Assembly: GCA_024743255.1 (NCBI GenBank)
Contig: JANSWY010000003.1
Span: 221,327 to 285,326, forward strand
DNA: 64,000 bases
Reading direction: 5' to 3'
From: a bacterium
Lineage (GTDB): Bacteria; Bacteroidota; Bacteroidia; Cytophagales; Cyclobacteriaceae
Of this stretch, positions 54,078 to 62,443 are shown piece after piece (position 1 is the first letter of the stretch; each line of letters opens with the position of its first letter). The notes beneath the pieces were generated by a model. It did no database searches and had not been told where the DNA came from. It was given only the letters and a program-made list of their open reading frames with translations. The translations under genes were made by a program, and so were the position numbers.

Positions 54078-54929
54078 TTACTTCTCTGTACCAAACTTAG
54101 CGTCTTCAGGAACACGATATTCCTGAAATGGAATGGCCAAAAGATTGCTTAATCGGTCATTTTCCTTAGGATCCATATGCGTATCAATGCCGTAAGTAAG
54201 CTTCTCTATATCATCAACTTTAGCAAAAGTCCCAAATATTCTATCCCAAATAGCGAATATATTCCCGTAGTTGGTATCAGTTAACGGTTGGGTGTAATGA
54301 TGATGTATCTTGTGCATGTAAGGAGTCACGAATATGTAGGATAGCGCATGATCCACCTTTGCTGGCATTTTAATGTTGGCATGAGTTAAATGAGCAAACA
54401 ATACTGATAAGCTCTGATAAAACATGATGATCCACATTGGAGCTCCTATCAGCATCACCGCCATTATTGTAAAAGTCATTCTGAAAACAGTTTCTCCTGG
54501 ATGATGTCTTAAACCAGTTGTAACATCCACAGTGGTATCGCTGTGATGAACCAAATGAAACTTCCACATCCATTTCACTTTGTGCTCTGTCCAATGAATG
54601 AAGTAGGCCCCAATCAAATCCATCAACAAAACGCCAACAATCGCTTGTGCCCAAACTGGTAAACTCACTATATACAACAAGCCAAATTCTCTTGAAGAAG
54701 TGAAGTCAGAACCCCATAGCAGCAATCGTGCAAAGAACAATCCAATAATTAAAGTGAAAGCTGTCAGGATCAGATTTATACCAGCATGTCTTACTTTTTT
54801 ATACTTAAATCCATACAATGGAATCATACCCTCTAATAACCAGAAGATTACAATACCTCCTACAAGTAACCCAGCTCTGAATGTTGGGGGAATGTTTTCA
54901 AAAAATCCTATGAACTGCTCCATAATCAT
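54078..54929 (-). CDS. Sterol desaturase/fatty-acid hydroxylase family membrane protein
   Basis: About 283 residues, four to five membrane helices. The di-iron His clusters are present in order: H-W-T-E-H, H-L-V-H-H (with K-F-H just before), and H-K-I-H-H-H near the end, matching the eight-His motif of the family. Members hydroxylate or desaturate lipids. The start is ATG 54929 or 54923; the TTG at 54956 is less likely. It is divergent from the injection-system operon, with about 260 bases between. Confidence 0.88.
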   Translation of the reverse strand: MIMEQFIGFFENIPPTFRAGLLVGGIVIFWLLEGMIPLYGFKYKKVRHAGINLILTAFTLIIGLFFARLLLWGSDFTSSREFGLLYIVSLPVWAQAIVGVLLMDLIGAYFIHWTEHKVKWMWKFHLVHHSDTTVDVTTGLRHHPGETVFRMTFTIMAVMLIGAPMWIIMFYQSLSVLFAHLTHANIKMPAKVDHALSYIFVTPYMHKIHHHYTQPLTDTNYGNIFAIWDRIFGTFAKVDDIEKLTYGIDTHMDPKENDRLSNLLAIPFQEYRVPEDAKFGTEK

Positions 54930-55099
54930 TGAATTTACTAATTTTTTTAATACCAACTACACTGAAACATCCTGTCAATTTGAATTGTTCACAAATTCAA
55001 TATTGCTCAATCTATTCGGTTCTGCCCAACGATTTAGAATTTTCGTCAACTAAACTCGCATATTGGGCCTTGAAATTACTGAATTGTACAATTTTGAGA

Positions 55100-55107
55100 T
55101 ATATTTG
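55100..55107 (+). promoter_or_regulatory. -7 box TATATTTG, probable promoter of the injection-system operon
   Basis: An exact TAnnTTTG. Transcription would start near 55113, leaving a leader of about 80 bases before the first start codon at 55192. No ideal -33 element was found at the usual spacing. Confidence 0.45.
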
Positions 55108-55122
55108 AATAAGCTGCAGAAG

Positions 55123-55153
55123 GAAACACACATAATCACTAAGAAACACACAT
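55123..55153 (+). repeat. 11-bp direct repeat, 20-bp period, in the operon leader
   Basis: GAAACACACAT occurs at 55123-55133 and again at 55143-55153. The 20-base period is close to two helical turns, suitable for a dimeric activator or repressor. It lies just downstream of the putative start of transcription. Confidence 0.5.
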
Positions 55154-55191
55154 CCCTCTCAGCACTTTTTTCGCACAAATTAACCTAACCG

Positions 55192-56439
55192 TTGAGTAGC
55201 TCGACAGACTATATTACCAGCCAATTTCTTAACGCTGATCACTCAATCAGAGTGTATTTGTGTAATGAAAATCATATTGATCTTCTGAGCAACCTCATTA
55301 AGCAACTGGAAAGAAAAGTTTCTATTGAAATAATTCTCTCCGATACAATTGGTGGTCTGATTACCAAAGATGTATTCCTTCTCAATAAGATATTTGAGCT
55401 CAGAAAAAATGGCGCTAGCATCTTTCAACAAAACCATGATGAAGGTCTGGATAGCTTTACAATCATAGACTTTAATCGATTCCTAATTTACAACCCGGAT
55501 AACGATTCCTGGACAGATGTCGCGGATGGAATTACAGAAACAGAGGATTGGTTTTACAACGTAATTCAAAAGGAAAAAGAGTTTTATTCGGACAGTAATG
55601 ACATTGAAATTCAATTCTACTCTTCCGACAGAAAATCCATAAGACATCAGATTAGCTCAATCCACTGGAGCTCTAAAAATGCAGACAAAGTTGAAATCAC
55701 AGGGCTGGGAGAAGTGTCAAAAGAAGGTCAACAATCTATTCAACTTGTTGATGATACGATATTAAAACTTCATGCATATAAGGGCGATGAGGTAAAAATA
55801 AAGGCTATAAAAATTGAGGTCTTTGAAGAAGTAGAGATAGGCTACCAACTTCAGTTCTTGAATCCATCTTCTAAAAAGTTTGTCACGCTTGAAGAACAAG
55901 ATGAAAATGGAATTTACGGAGTGGCAGCAACACACAGATTGAAACTGATATGGGAGGTAAAGGGAGCAAACAACACGGTAGTTGAACCCTTCAACGTAAC
56001 TGGAAATTCTGGAGAACATGAGTTTATTCCAGATGGATCAATTGAAATCACCATTAATACAGAATCTCATAATACAAGGAAAAAGAAGAGACTAATAGTT
56101 CAGACTTTCCCACAGCCAATTCTAGAGAAATATGAAATCCCTGTGAAAGCTGAATTTCAGTTTCCTGAAAAATTTGAATTCCCCAACCGGCATCAGAGAT
56201 TAAGTGATAAATTCGGTCAATATCCTGATAAAGAAGAACTTAAAGAAAGAATAGCTGCAAGTGAGTCTAAAATATGGGATCTCTATGGAAATATGGAATT
56301 CGGTAAATTCTATCAAAAACACTCAATAACTGCTTTAAACAAGCACGTTATTTCAAGAATAAAGACTTATTTTGAGGCACAGCCGCAGGTAAGAGATATT
56401 ATTGACGCCATTAAGTATCATCATGGAGAAGGAAAATAA
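55192..56439 (+). CDS. Degenerate PLD-like/Ig-domain protein, first gene of the injection-system operon
   Basis: 415 residues, starting at TTG 55192 (a TAA lies two codons upstream; no ATG is available early). Residues about 17-110 resemble a PLD-like nuclease fold: alternating hydrophobic strands (I-R-V-Y-L-C-N-E, V-S-I-E-I-I-L-S-D), then an F-T-I-I-D-F-N-R-F-L-I-Y strand pair. The position usually holding His-x-Lys has no HxK, so it is probably inactive. An Ig-like unit (about 155-215) has I-H-W-S-S-K-N-A-D-K-V-E-I and G-L-G-E-V. The C-terminal 100 residues are helical and unassigned. No signal peptide. It overlaps the DUF4407 gene by 17 bases. Confidence 0.6.
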   Translation: MSSSTDYITSQFLNADHSIRVYLCNENHIDLLSNLIKQLERKVSIEIILSDTIGGLITKDVFLLNKIFELRKNGASIFQQNHDEGLDSFTIIDFNRFLIYNPDNDSWTDVADGITETEDWFYNVIQKEKEFYSDSNDIEIQFYSSDRKSIRHQISSIHWSSKNADKVEITGLGEVSKEGQQSIQLVDDTILKLHAYKGDEVKIKAIKIEVFEEVEIGYQLQFLNPSSKKFVTLEEQDENGIYGVAATHRLKLIWEVKGANNTVVEPFNVTGNSGEHEFIPDGSIEITINTESHNTRKKKRLIVQTFPQPILEKYEIPVKAEFQFPEKFEFPNRHQRLSDKFGQYPDKEELKERIAASESKIWDLYGNMEFGKFYQKHSITALNKHVISRIKTYFEAQPQVRDIIDAIKYHHGEGK

Positions 56440-57568
56440 TCCACGTAATGGTCCTCTTATGCGCTTCTTTCACTTTTGCGCTGCTGCGGACAAGGACATA
56501 CTAAAACAATGTCCAAGATCAGAAAATCACAAATACGCTAGTATTGGTGCCACCGTTCTGTTCACTGGAATCCTTGCATCTATTTCTGGGGGATACGCAT
56601 TATTTGTTGCTTTTGATAGTTTTAGCATTTCTGTGGTAATGGGTCTACTTTGGGGTCTACTGGTATTCAACCTCGACAGATTCCTGGTGTCTACAATGAA
56701 GAAGACAAAAGGAAAACTAAAGGAAGTAATTCAAATCACTCCTCGACTTCTATTAGCAGTATTATTAGCCATTGTAATTTCCTCACCACTAGAACTGAAA
56801 ATATTTGAGGAAGAAATAAATGAAACACTCCATTACGCAGGTGCTCAAAAAATCGATCGACTTGATTCTCTTTATGAGACCAGGATTGAAGCAAAACAAG
56901 TCCGCATAGATAACCTCAAAGCAGACACAGAAAAAGCACTTACTCAAAGAGATGAATATTATGATCAATATGTATGTGAGTGTGATGGAACATGTGGAAC
57001 CGGCCAAAAAGGAAGAGGTTCTGAATGCGAACGCAAGGAAAATAAGTATCTGAAAAGTGATGAGGAATACAAGGCTATTAGTTTAGCCAACAACAAAGAG
57101 ATCTCAGAAATCCGTGATGATATTACAGCACTTAAGACTCAGCGCGACGAAACAAAAGCAACACTTCAATCATCTTTCGCGGATGGATTACTGATCAGAC
57201 TAAATGCATTAAAATCTTTGCCTTATGGTCCACAACTTGCAATTGTTCTACTATTAATAGCAATTGAAATCGCTCCTATTTTAGTAAAATTACTTTCCCC
57301 ATATGGTCCTTATGATCATGTGTTAAAAACCATGGAGTATGAATTCGAGATTGAAGAGATTACTTCCATCAACATGCGAAACCAACAGCTCAATAACCAA
57401 CTGACAGTAATGGCCAGCATCGAACAAAACAAGCTGGACCAGGAGATTAAAAACAATGAAGGTGCCATGAAACTCATTGGTGAAGCTCACCTGGAATTAG
57501 TCAAAGAGCAGCTTCAGATTTGGCTCGAGGAGGAAAAGGAGAAAATAAAATCACAGCACACGAAGTAA
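56423..57568 (+). CDS. DUF4407 membrane protein
   Basis: 381 residues with M-E-K-E-N-N start (ATG 56423). It matches DUF4407: C-A-A-A-D-K-D-I-L-K-Q-C-P near the N terminus, then a helix with G-A-T-V-L-F-T-G (about 42-63), G-L-L-W-G-L-L-V-F-N-L-D-R-F (about 71-90), a third helix (about 108-127) ending in P-L-E-L-K-I-F, a long coiled region with a Cys cluster (C185, C187, C191, C202 in a Gly-rich loop) and a fourth helix (about 268-291). A coiled C-terminal cytoplasmic tail closes the chain. Function unknown; I infer a membrane-anchor role for the injection machine from its place in the operon. Confidence 0.85.
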   Translation: MEKENNPRNGPLMRFFHFCAAADKDILKQCPRSENHKYASIGATVLFTGILASISGGYALFVAFDSFSISVVMGLLWGLLVFNLDRFLVSTMKKTKGKLKEVIQITPRLLLAVLLAIVISSPLELKIFEEEINETLHYAGAQKIDRLDSLYETRIEAKQVRIDNLKADTEKALTQRDEYYDQYVCECDGTCGTGQKGRGSECERKENKYLKSDEEYKAISLANNKEISEIRDDITALKTQRDETKATLQSSFADGLLIRLNALKSLPYGPQLAIVLLLIAIEIAPILVKLLSPYGPYDHVLKTMEYEFEIEEITSINMRNQQLNNQLTVMASIEQNKLDQEIKNNEGAMKLIGEAHLELVKEQLQIWLEEEKEKIKSQHTK

Positions 57569-57572
57569 CTTC

Positions 57573-58841
57573 ATGAAAAGAAGCCAACCATATATCATAT
57601 TAATACTGATTGTGTTAATTAGCACATTCGGCGACTCCTTATATGGTCAGTCATGGAGGAATAATTTCAATAGAGAAAGTAATATTTCAATGCGCATTGA
57701 TAAGGTGGATTCTTTCCAGTTGAAATTGAAAAGAAATGACATTCTCACATTTAATCTCTCTTCCTCCCGGTCTGTAAATTTCCAATTGAGAAATCCTCAA
57801 GGTCAACCAATCTATGTAGGCTTATCAAAATCGGGAAATCCTGTCAGATGGTCTACTCAAATAGATTCTTCTGGTCTATACTCCGTGAAAATGAAAAGCG
57901 GTTTTCGATTCTTACCTACTGATGTCGATCTGAAAATCAATCTGGAAAGACCCAACTTTCAAATCCCAAGAGCTGATTCATTGGTTTTTAGAAAGTCTCA
58001 AGAGTTGATGAACACTTCTATAAAGCTCCCTAGAAACAAAAAAGGAGAAGAATTTACCAACACTTTCAGCTATCAGGTTTACACTGGAGATACTTTGCAT
58101 TTCAAAATGATTCCACTTTTTGGTAAAACACCATACGTGGATATTACTTCCAATGATGGCGAAATTCTATTTGCTGAAACTCCAAAAAAAGGAAATGTTG
58201 AAAAGTATGTTGTTGCACTGGACACAGGTATATTCAACATCAACCTTACTTCCAGATCTCTCTTACCTAAGACCGACTCGCTTGTTATTAAAAGAATTAT
58301 GCCTCCTAAACTGGCAAAACCAAAACCAATCATGGTGGATGTAACAACAGAAAATATCTTCTTCGATAGCATCCCGGAATTGTACATGGACACTACCGTA
58401 TATCTTGGCGCAATTCGCGATTACATAAATGAAAGTGCTGACAGCATCGCAATCAATTTTGAAGGAGATTCAACTATTAGTTTTTGGTCAATTCACTTTG
58501 GTGCCGGACAAGAGTTTTTAGATGGCATTGAATATTATGAGACACTGTTGGCTTCAGATGAAGAAAGTACTGCCACAGATATCCTTGCAGCTTATGGACT
58601 TGGTGAATTAAAAAAATTACCTGATCAGGGAAATAAGGAAATTGTTTTCAGACCATCTTCCTCTTTGAGGCAATTTCTGAAGAAACCAAACAGAAACAAT
58701 TATTCGACAATCACAGATACAAGTGGTTCTTTCAAACTATACTTTGAAAATAAAAGTCTGAGTGTTGGCAGAAATGTCTATGTCCGGGTAATTGTATTTA
58801 GAAAAGACTATGAACTCATAACCGAAAAGGTGGAAAAATGA
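57573..58841 (+). CDS. Secreted protein of the injection-system operon, function unknown
   Basis: 422 residues with a signal peptide (cleavage near L-Y-G-Q, residue 26). The mature part is all-beta: a first half with K-R-N-D-I-L-T-F-N-L-S and S-S-G-L-Y-S-V-K-M, and a similar G-D-T-L-H-F-K-M-I then L-D-T-G-I-F-N-I-N-L-T-S-R-S later, like two PPC-type beta-sandwiches each closed by a D-S-G/T-G-x-Y/F strand. The C terminus ends with another strand pair. No enzymatic motif. The GH18-like gene starts in the ATGA overlap, so the two are co-translated. Confidence 0.7.
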   Translation: MKRSQPYIILILIVLISTFGDSLYGQSWRNNFNRESNISMRIDKVDSFQLKLKRNDILTFNLSSSRSVNFQLRNPQGQPIYVGLSKSGNPVRWSTQIDSSGLYSVKMKSGFRFLPTDVDLKINLERPNFQIPRADSLVFRKSQELMNTSIKLPRNKKGEEFTNTFSYQVYTGDTLHFKMIPLFGKTPYVDITSNDGEILFAETPKKGNVEKYVVALDTGIFNINLTSRSLLPKTDSLVIKRIMPPKLAKPKPIMVDVTTENIFFDSIPELYMDTTVYLGAIRDYINESADSIAINFEGDSTISFWSIHFGAGQEFLDGIEYYETLLASDEESTATDILAAYGLGELKKLPDQGNKEIVFRPSSSLRQFLKKPNRNNYSTITDTSGSFKLYFENKSLSVGRNVYVRVIVFRKDYELITEKVEK

Positions 58842-60583
58842 GAAAGGAAATAACCCCCATACATCAATCCAAGTTTTGGATCTATGCTGTCATGGTTATA
58901 GCATGTACGCTTATGATTTTTAGTGCCCCTGCAGAAGCACAAATCAGGCAGTCCTATAATAAAGCTAAAGGTGCTGTAAACAGAACTCGAAGAGGAGTCA
59001 ATAGAGTAAAAAGAGCGATGGGTTCCAAGAAAAGAAAATACGACCCATCAAAAGACACCACTGATGTGATTGTCTGGAGCCGAGACCCATACATTCCAAA
59101 TAGTGGGATGATCAGGGACTATGAGCATATTTATACGTTTTTTCATACCTCACAGCAAGAAACCTTCAAGCTGGATCCAGATTTGAAAGCAATTGGCTAT
59201 GACTCAATAAATGGTCAATTCGTAAAAAGCATTGGAAACGATCCTCCCCTAGACACCAAATATGAAGTAATGGGTTGGCACCCTTACTGGATGGAGGACG
59301 CATACAAGTACTATAATTACAACCTACTTTCGATCATATCCTATTATTCGTATGATATCAATCCATACACCGGTGGATACGCTAACTCAGAAGTGATTGA
59401 TTCCTTAAGTACTTCAGGTTTACTTGACTCTATTAGGAGTAACAACACCAAGCTTTTCCTTAGTGTCACCTCATTTGGAGGAAGAAAAAATCATGAGTTT
59501 CTAAATAACGATATGGCAATAGAGTATTTTCAATATCAACTTTTAGAAATTCTAAGAAGCGATACTGTCTTCAAGGGTATTGATTTAAACTTTGAAGAAA
59601 TACAACCTGCCGACAAGGATAAATTCACCTCATTTGTTCGCAAAACAAATGCAAGGTTGAAATCCGAAGGTTACATGATGGTATTGAATGTCCCTTACTT
59701 CAACAATAATTCTATATTTGATTACGAAGAACTAAATGGAAATGTCACTTACTTCAACATCATGGGTTATGATTTCAGTGGAGAACATTCAAGTTATCCA
59801 GGATCTATTTCTCCGTTGCAAGGACATAAATATCAACCTACACTGCAGTCAGCATTAAATGATTTATTAATTGCCAATATCGCTCCAGACGACATCATAG
59901 TATCATTACCATTATATGGTGTATCATGGGACATAGTTGGAGATGACACCTTTTTCTATGAGTCATCTATTCCATATTTCCAGGTTAAAGCCAACTATGC
60001 ATCTGAATACTCCCCTCCATACTACGATGCTTTGAGTAGCAGTTTCTTCTATCATATTGTCCAGGATGATTTCACCAGAATTTGCTGGTTTGAAAATGAG
60101 ACTAGTCTTGATATTAAGTTTAAATGGGCTAAGGAAAATGGTTTAAAAGGTGTTGGACTTTGGGCTTTAGGATACGAACAAGGGTCTCCTGAAATCTGGG
60201 AAACAGTTGCTAATAATTTCCAGGCAGATTCGCTTGTGGCTGTCCAAAGTATTGCTACCTCTTTAAATGGTCCTTATGGAATTGTAAAAGATATTATTAC
60301 TTACAAAAAAGTAATCGGATTTGGGTTCATGGTCTTTTCTGGATTCATCTTGCTAGGATTTATTTTGTCCCTAACAGATTGGAGGGTAAGAGATATTTTA
60401 TTTAAGAAACAATCATTCAGAATTATTTATATGATTCTGGCTGTACTATTAATTACCCTTTCTTCCAACTGGTGGTTGTCGACAGGGGGGGAATGGGACC
60501 TGGAAATTGGTCTTGGTATAGGAGTCGCAGTAGTTCTGCTGGTCAATTATTTGTTTTCACTTTACAGAAAAGCCTTAAGATAA
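58838..60583 (+). CDS. GH18-like glycoside hydrolase with C-terminal membrane anchors
   Basis: 581 residues. An N-terminal signal helix (about 12-31, ending A-E-A-Q) is followed by a basic linker (R-Q-S-Y-N-K-A-K-G-A-V-N-R-T-R-R-G-V), then a GH18 barrel (about 145-460) with L-F-L-S-V-T-S-F-G-G-R and K-G-I-D-L-N-F-E near 247-254. The catalytic Glu is kept, but the canonical D-G-x-D-x-D-x-E reads K-G-x-D-x-N-x-E. Three membrane helices follow (about 489-511, 526-544, 553-574). The best-fit role is cleaving peptidoglycan or another GlcNAc polymer from a fixed position in the periplasm. It sits between the secreted protein gene and a small membrane-protein gene. Confidence 0.8.
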   Translation: MRKEITPIHQSKFWIYAVMVIACTLMIFSAPAEAQIRQSYNKAKGAVNRTRRGVNRVKRAMGSKKRKYDPSKDTTDVIVWSRDPYIPNSGMIRDYEHIYTFFHTSQQETFKLDPDLKAIGYDSINGQFVKSIGNDPPLDTKYEVMGWHPYWMEDAYKYYNYNLLSIISYYSYDINPYTGGYANSEVIDSLSTSGLLDSIRSNNTKLFLSVTSFGGRKNHEFLNNDMAIEYFQYQLLEILRSDTVFKGIDLNFEEIQPADKDKFTSFVRKTNARLKSEGYMMVLNVPYFNNNSIFDYEELNGNVTYFNIMGYDFSGEHSSYPGSISPLQGHKYQPTLQSALNDLLIANIAPDDIIVSLPLYGVSWDIVGDDTFFYESSIPYFQVKANYASEYSPPYYDALSSSFFYHIVQDDFTRICWFENETSLDIKFKWAKENGLKGVGLWALGYEQGSPEIWETVANNFQADSLVAVQSIATSLNGPYGIVKDIITYKKVIGFGFMVFSGFILLGFILSLTDWRVRDILFKKQSFRIIYMILAVLLITLSSNWWLSTGGEWDLEIGLGIGVAVVLLVNYLFSLYRKALR

Positions 60584-60589
60584 TATCAA

Positions 60590-60838
60590 ATGAAAGCATT
60601 AGCTCGAGAACTACTTTGGTTTTTTACTGCTGTTGTACTTTGTATGCCAATAGCTTATCTATTTGCATACTTACTGGATTTGAAACCGGAAGGACCAACA
60701 ATGACATTTAACGAGGAAGTCTTCCAAATGGAACTCTTCATAGTTGGAGCAATTATAGGTTTTATTGGCACTTATATAATGAGAGTCATTATTTGGGCTA
60801 TGAAAAAATATTTAATAAAGGAAGAGAATGATTCATAA
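60590..60838 (+). CDS. Small two-helix membrane protein of the injection-system operon
   Basis: 82 residues: two membrane helices (about 8-29 and 46-67) with a short acidic loop (F-N-E-E-V-F-Q-M-E) between and a Lys/Glu-rich tail. Unassigned. It begins 6 bases after the GH18 stop and overlaps the DUF4255 gene by 11 bases, directly linking the envelope genes to the core injection-system genes. Confidence 0.7.
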   Translation: MKALARELLWFFTAVVLCMPIAYLFAYLLDLKPEGPTMTFNEEVFQMELFIVGAIIGFIGTYIMRVIIWAMKKYLIKEENDS

Positions 60839-61397
60839 CATCTTACCGATTGTCTGCGGAGAATTAAATGAGTACCTCAAGTCCCGTTACAATGCTGACG
60901 AGGATCGCCTGGTGCTTTCAAATCTGGTGGATCAAAGTGGAGCTATCGCAGCTGAGAGTATGAATAAGGTCGTCTGCTCCCTAGTTAATGTTGAGGAGGA
61001 AACTACTCTAAAGGCCTCAGGAGTTGGATTTGCATCTTCAGGTGGATCTTTCATGGCCAGTCAGGGTGATATCAATATCAACCTAACTGTAATGTTCACT
61101 GCCAACTTTTCCGGAAGACGATATACAGAAGCACTAAAGTTTCTTTCAGGGGTAGTTTATTTTTTTCAATCAAAGCCTGTTTTCACCTCAAGTAATTCCC
61201 CGGGACTTACTAGCAATATTGAAAAAGGAGTATTTGATTTGATCTCTCTGAGTTATCACGATCTTAATAGTGTATTTTCAATGATGGGGCTTAAATACAT
61301 GCCATCAGTTATCTACAGAATAAGAATGTTGTCATTCTCTACCGATAACATTGAGGATACAATACCACCAATCACCGGTATCGGATTAAACGAATAA
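60828..61397 (+). CDS. DUF4255 (Pvc16-like) contractile-injection-system protein
   Basis: 189 residues. The layout is that of DUF4255: an N-terminal helix I-L-P-I-V-C-G-E-L-N-E-Y-L, V-V-C-S-L-V-N-V-E-E-E near 48, a strand pair N-I-N-L-T-V-M-F-T-A-N-F then Y-T-E-A-L-K-F-L-S-G-V-V-Y-F-F-Q, and a C-terminal P-S-V-I-Y-R-I-R-M. In known extracellular CIS (Afp, PVC, AlgoCIS) this family is a tube/sheath terminator or cap at the distal end. It is shorter than Pvc16 (about 295 residues), in keeping with Bacteroidota versions. Confidence 0.85.
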   Translation: MIHNILPIVCGELNEYLKSRYNADEDRLVLSNLVDQSGAIAAESMNKVVCSLVNVEEETTLKASGVGFASSGGSFMASQGDININLTVMFTANFSGRRYTEALKFLSGVVYFFQSKPVFTSSNSPGLTSNIEKGVFDLISLSYHDLNSVFSMMGLKYMPSVIYRIRMLSFSTDNIEDTIPPITGIGLNE

Positions 61398-61401
61398 ACT
61401 G

Positions 61402-62415
61402 ATGGTAAGATTTCTGAAATTATTCGAAATAAAGTTCTTTCATGAGTTCACTCAGAAATTTGAAACTCAGTCTATCAAAGTGATTCTGTCCAGAGAAACT
61501 ATAGAGGCAATTAAGTCATATCAATTGATTCTCAGAGAGACCGCAGAAGGGTTGATTGTCTTAGTAAAAGAAGATAAAAAATTCCTCTTGGAAAACCTTA
61601 AAGAAAAGCTTACATTAACAATAGGTTTGCAGGTGAGTAACAGGTATTTCAGTAATTTTTCAGACGTAGAATTGATCATACCAAACAAGAAATATTACCT
61701 AACGAATGATAAAGACACCAAATTCGGCGAAATATTGGAAAAAAACTCGCATCCCAATAGTTTCCTAAGCAAAAAGAACGTATGTTTATGCTGTGTAGAA
61801 GACTCTAACATGGCAAAGTTATTAGGCAAGGAAGAGTCTACCATTGAACGGAAAGGGGAAGTACTGTTTTCAGGAAATATTCAATCAGAAAATGCATACA
61901 ACATTTTTGGTGCAGACTATGGTTGGTATGACGTTAGCAGCCGGGATATTGAAGAGAACCAGATTCTATATCTGGAGTCAACCTTAAGTAAAGCTTTCGC
62001 AATTGTTGATATCAGCATTGGCGAAAATCAACTAAATGAAATTCTCGACAGTACCTATCAGATAAGATTCAAAAACCGCACCGCCAAATGGAATTACTAC
62101 TTTGTTCATCCCGAAAGATCATTTGATACAGTGGAAGTCTACAGAGGTAAAGAAAAACTTTCGTTTACAGATCCTGAAGAACTTACATTGCAAAATGGTC
62201 AGAGAGCAATTATGGTAAGCTCGAATGAAGAATTACCGCTCTACAAGGATTACAAAGATTTACAGATTTACGCATGGCTAAAAGAGCCGAGCACAGATGG
62301 TTCCCATTCGGATGACCAAAAAATAAATCTCCCAACGCCAGATATTAATAAAATCAAGGGAGGTAAACTCGATGGAGAGGATGCCTTCTACTCAAATATG
62401 TATGTACATTTATAA
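61402..62415 (+). CDS. Unrecognised protein encoded between cap and sheath genes
   Basis: 337 residues, no signal peptide, no membrane helix. N-terminal residues 1-80 are mixed strand/helix; a C-L-C-C Cys cluster sits near 129-132; the C-terminal third has F-K-N-R-T-A-K-W-N-Y-Y-F and Y-R-G-K-E-K-L-S-F, beta-rich. It lies 4 bases after the DUF4255 gene and 28 bases before the sheath gene. By position it could be a cap adaptor or second cap component, as is found in some Bacteroidota eCIS. I do not recognise the family. Confidence 0.65.
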   Translation: MVRFLKLFEIKFFHEFTQKFETQSIKVILSRETIEAIKSYQLILRETAEGLIVLVKEDKKFLLENLKEKLTLTIGLQVSNRYFSNFSDVELIIPNKKYYLTNDKDTKFGEILEKNSHPNSFLSKKNVCLCCVEDSNMAKLLGKEESTIERKGEVLFSGNIQSENAYNIFGADYGWYDVSSRDIEENQILYLESTLSKAFAIVDISIGENQLNEILDSTYQIRFKNRTAKWNYYFVHPERSFDTVEVYRGKEKLSFTDPEELTLQNGQRAIMVSSNEELPLYKDYKDLQIYAWLKEPSTDGSHSDDQKINLPTPDINKIKGGKLDGEDAFYSNMYVHL

Positions 62416-62443
62416 ACGAAATATTTACACTAACTAAATAATT

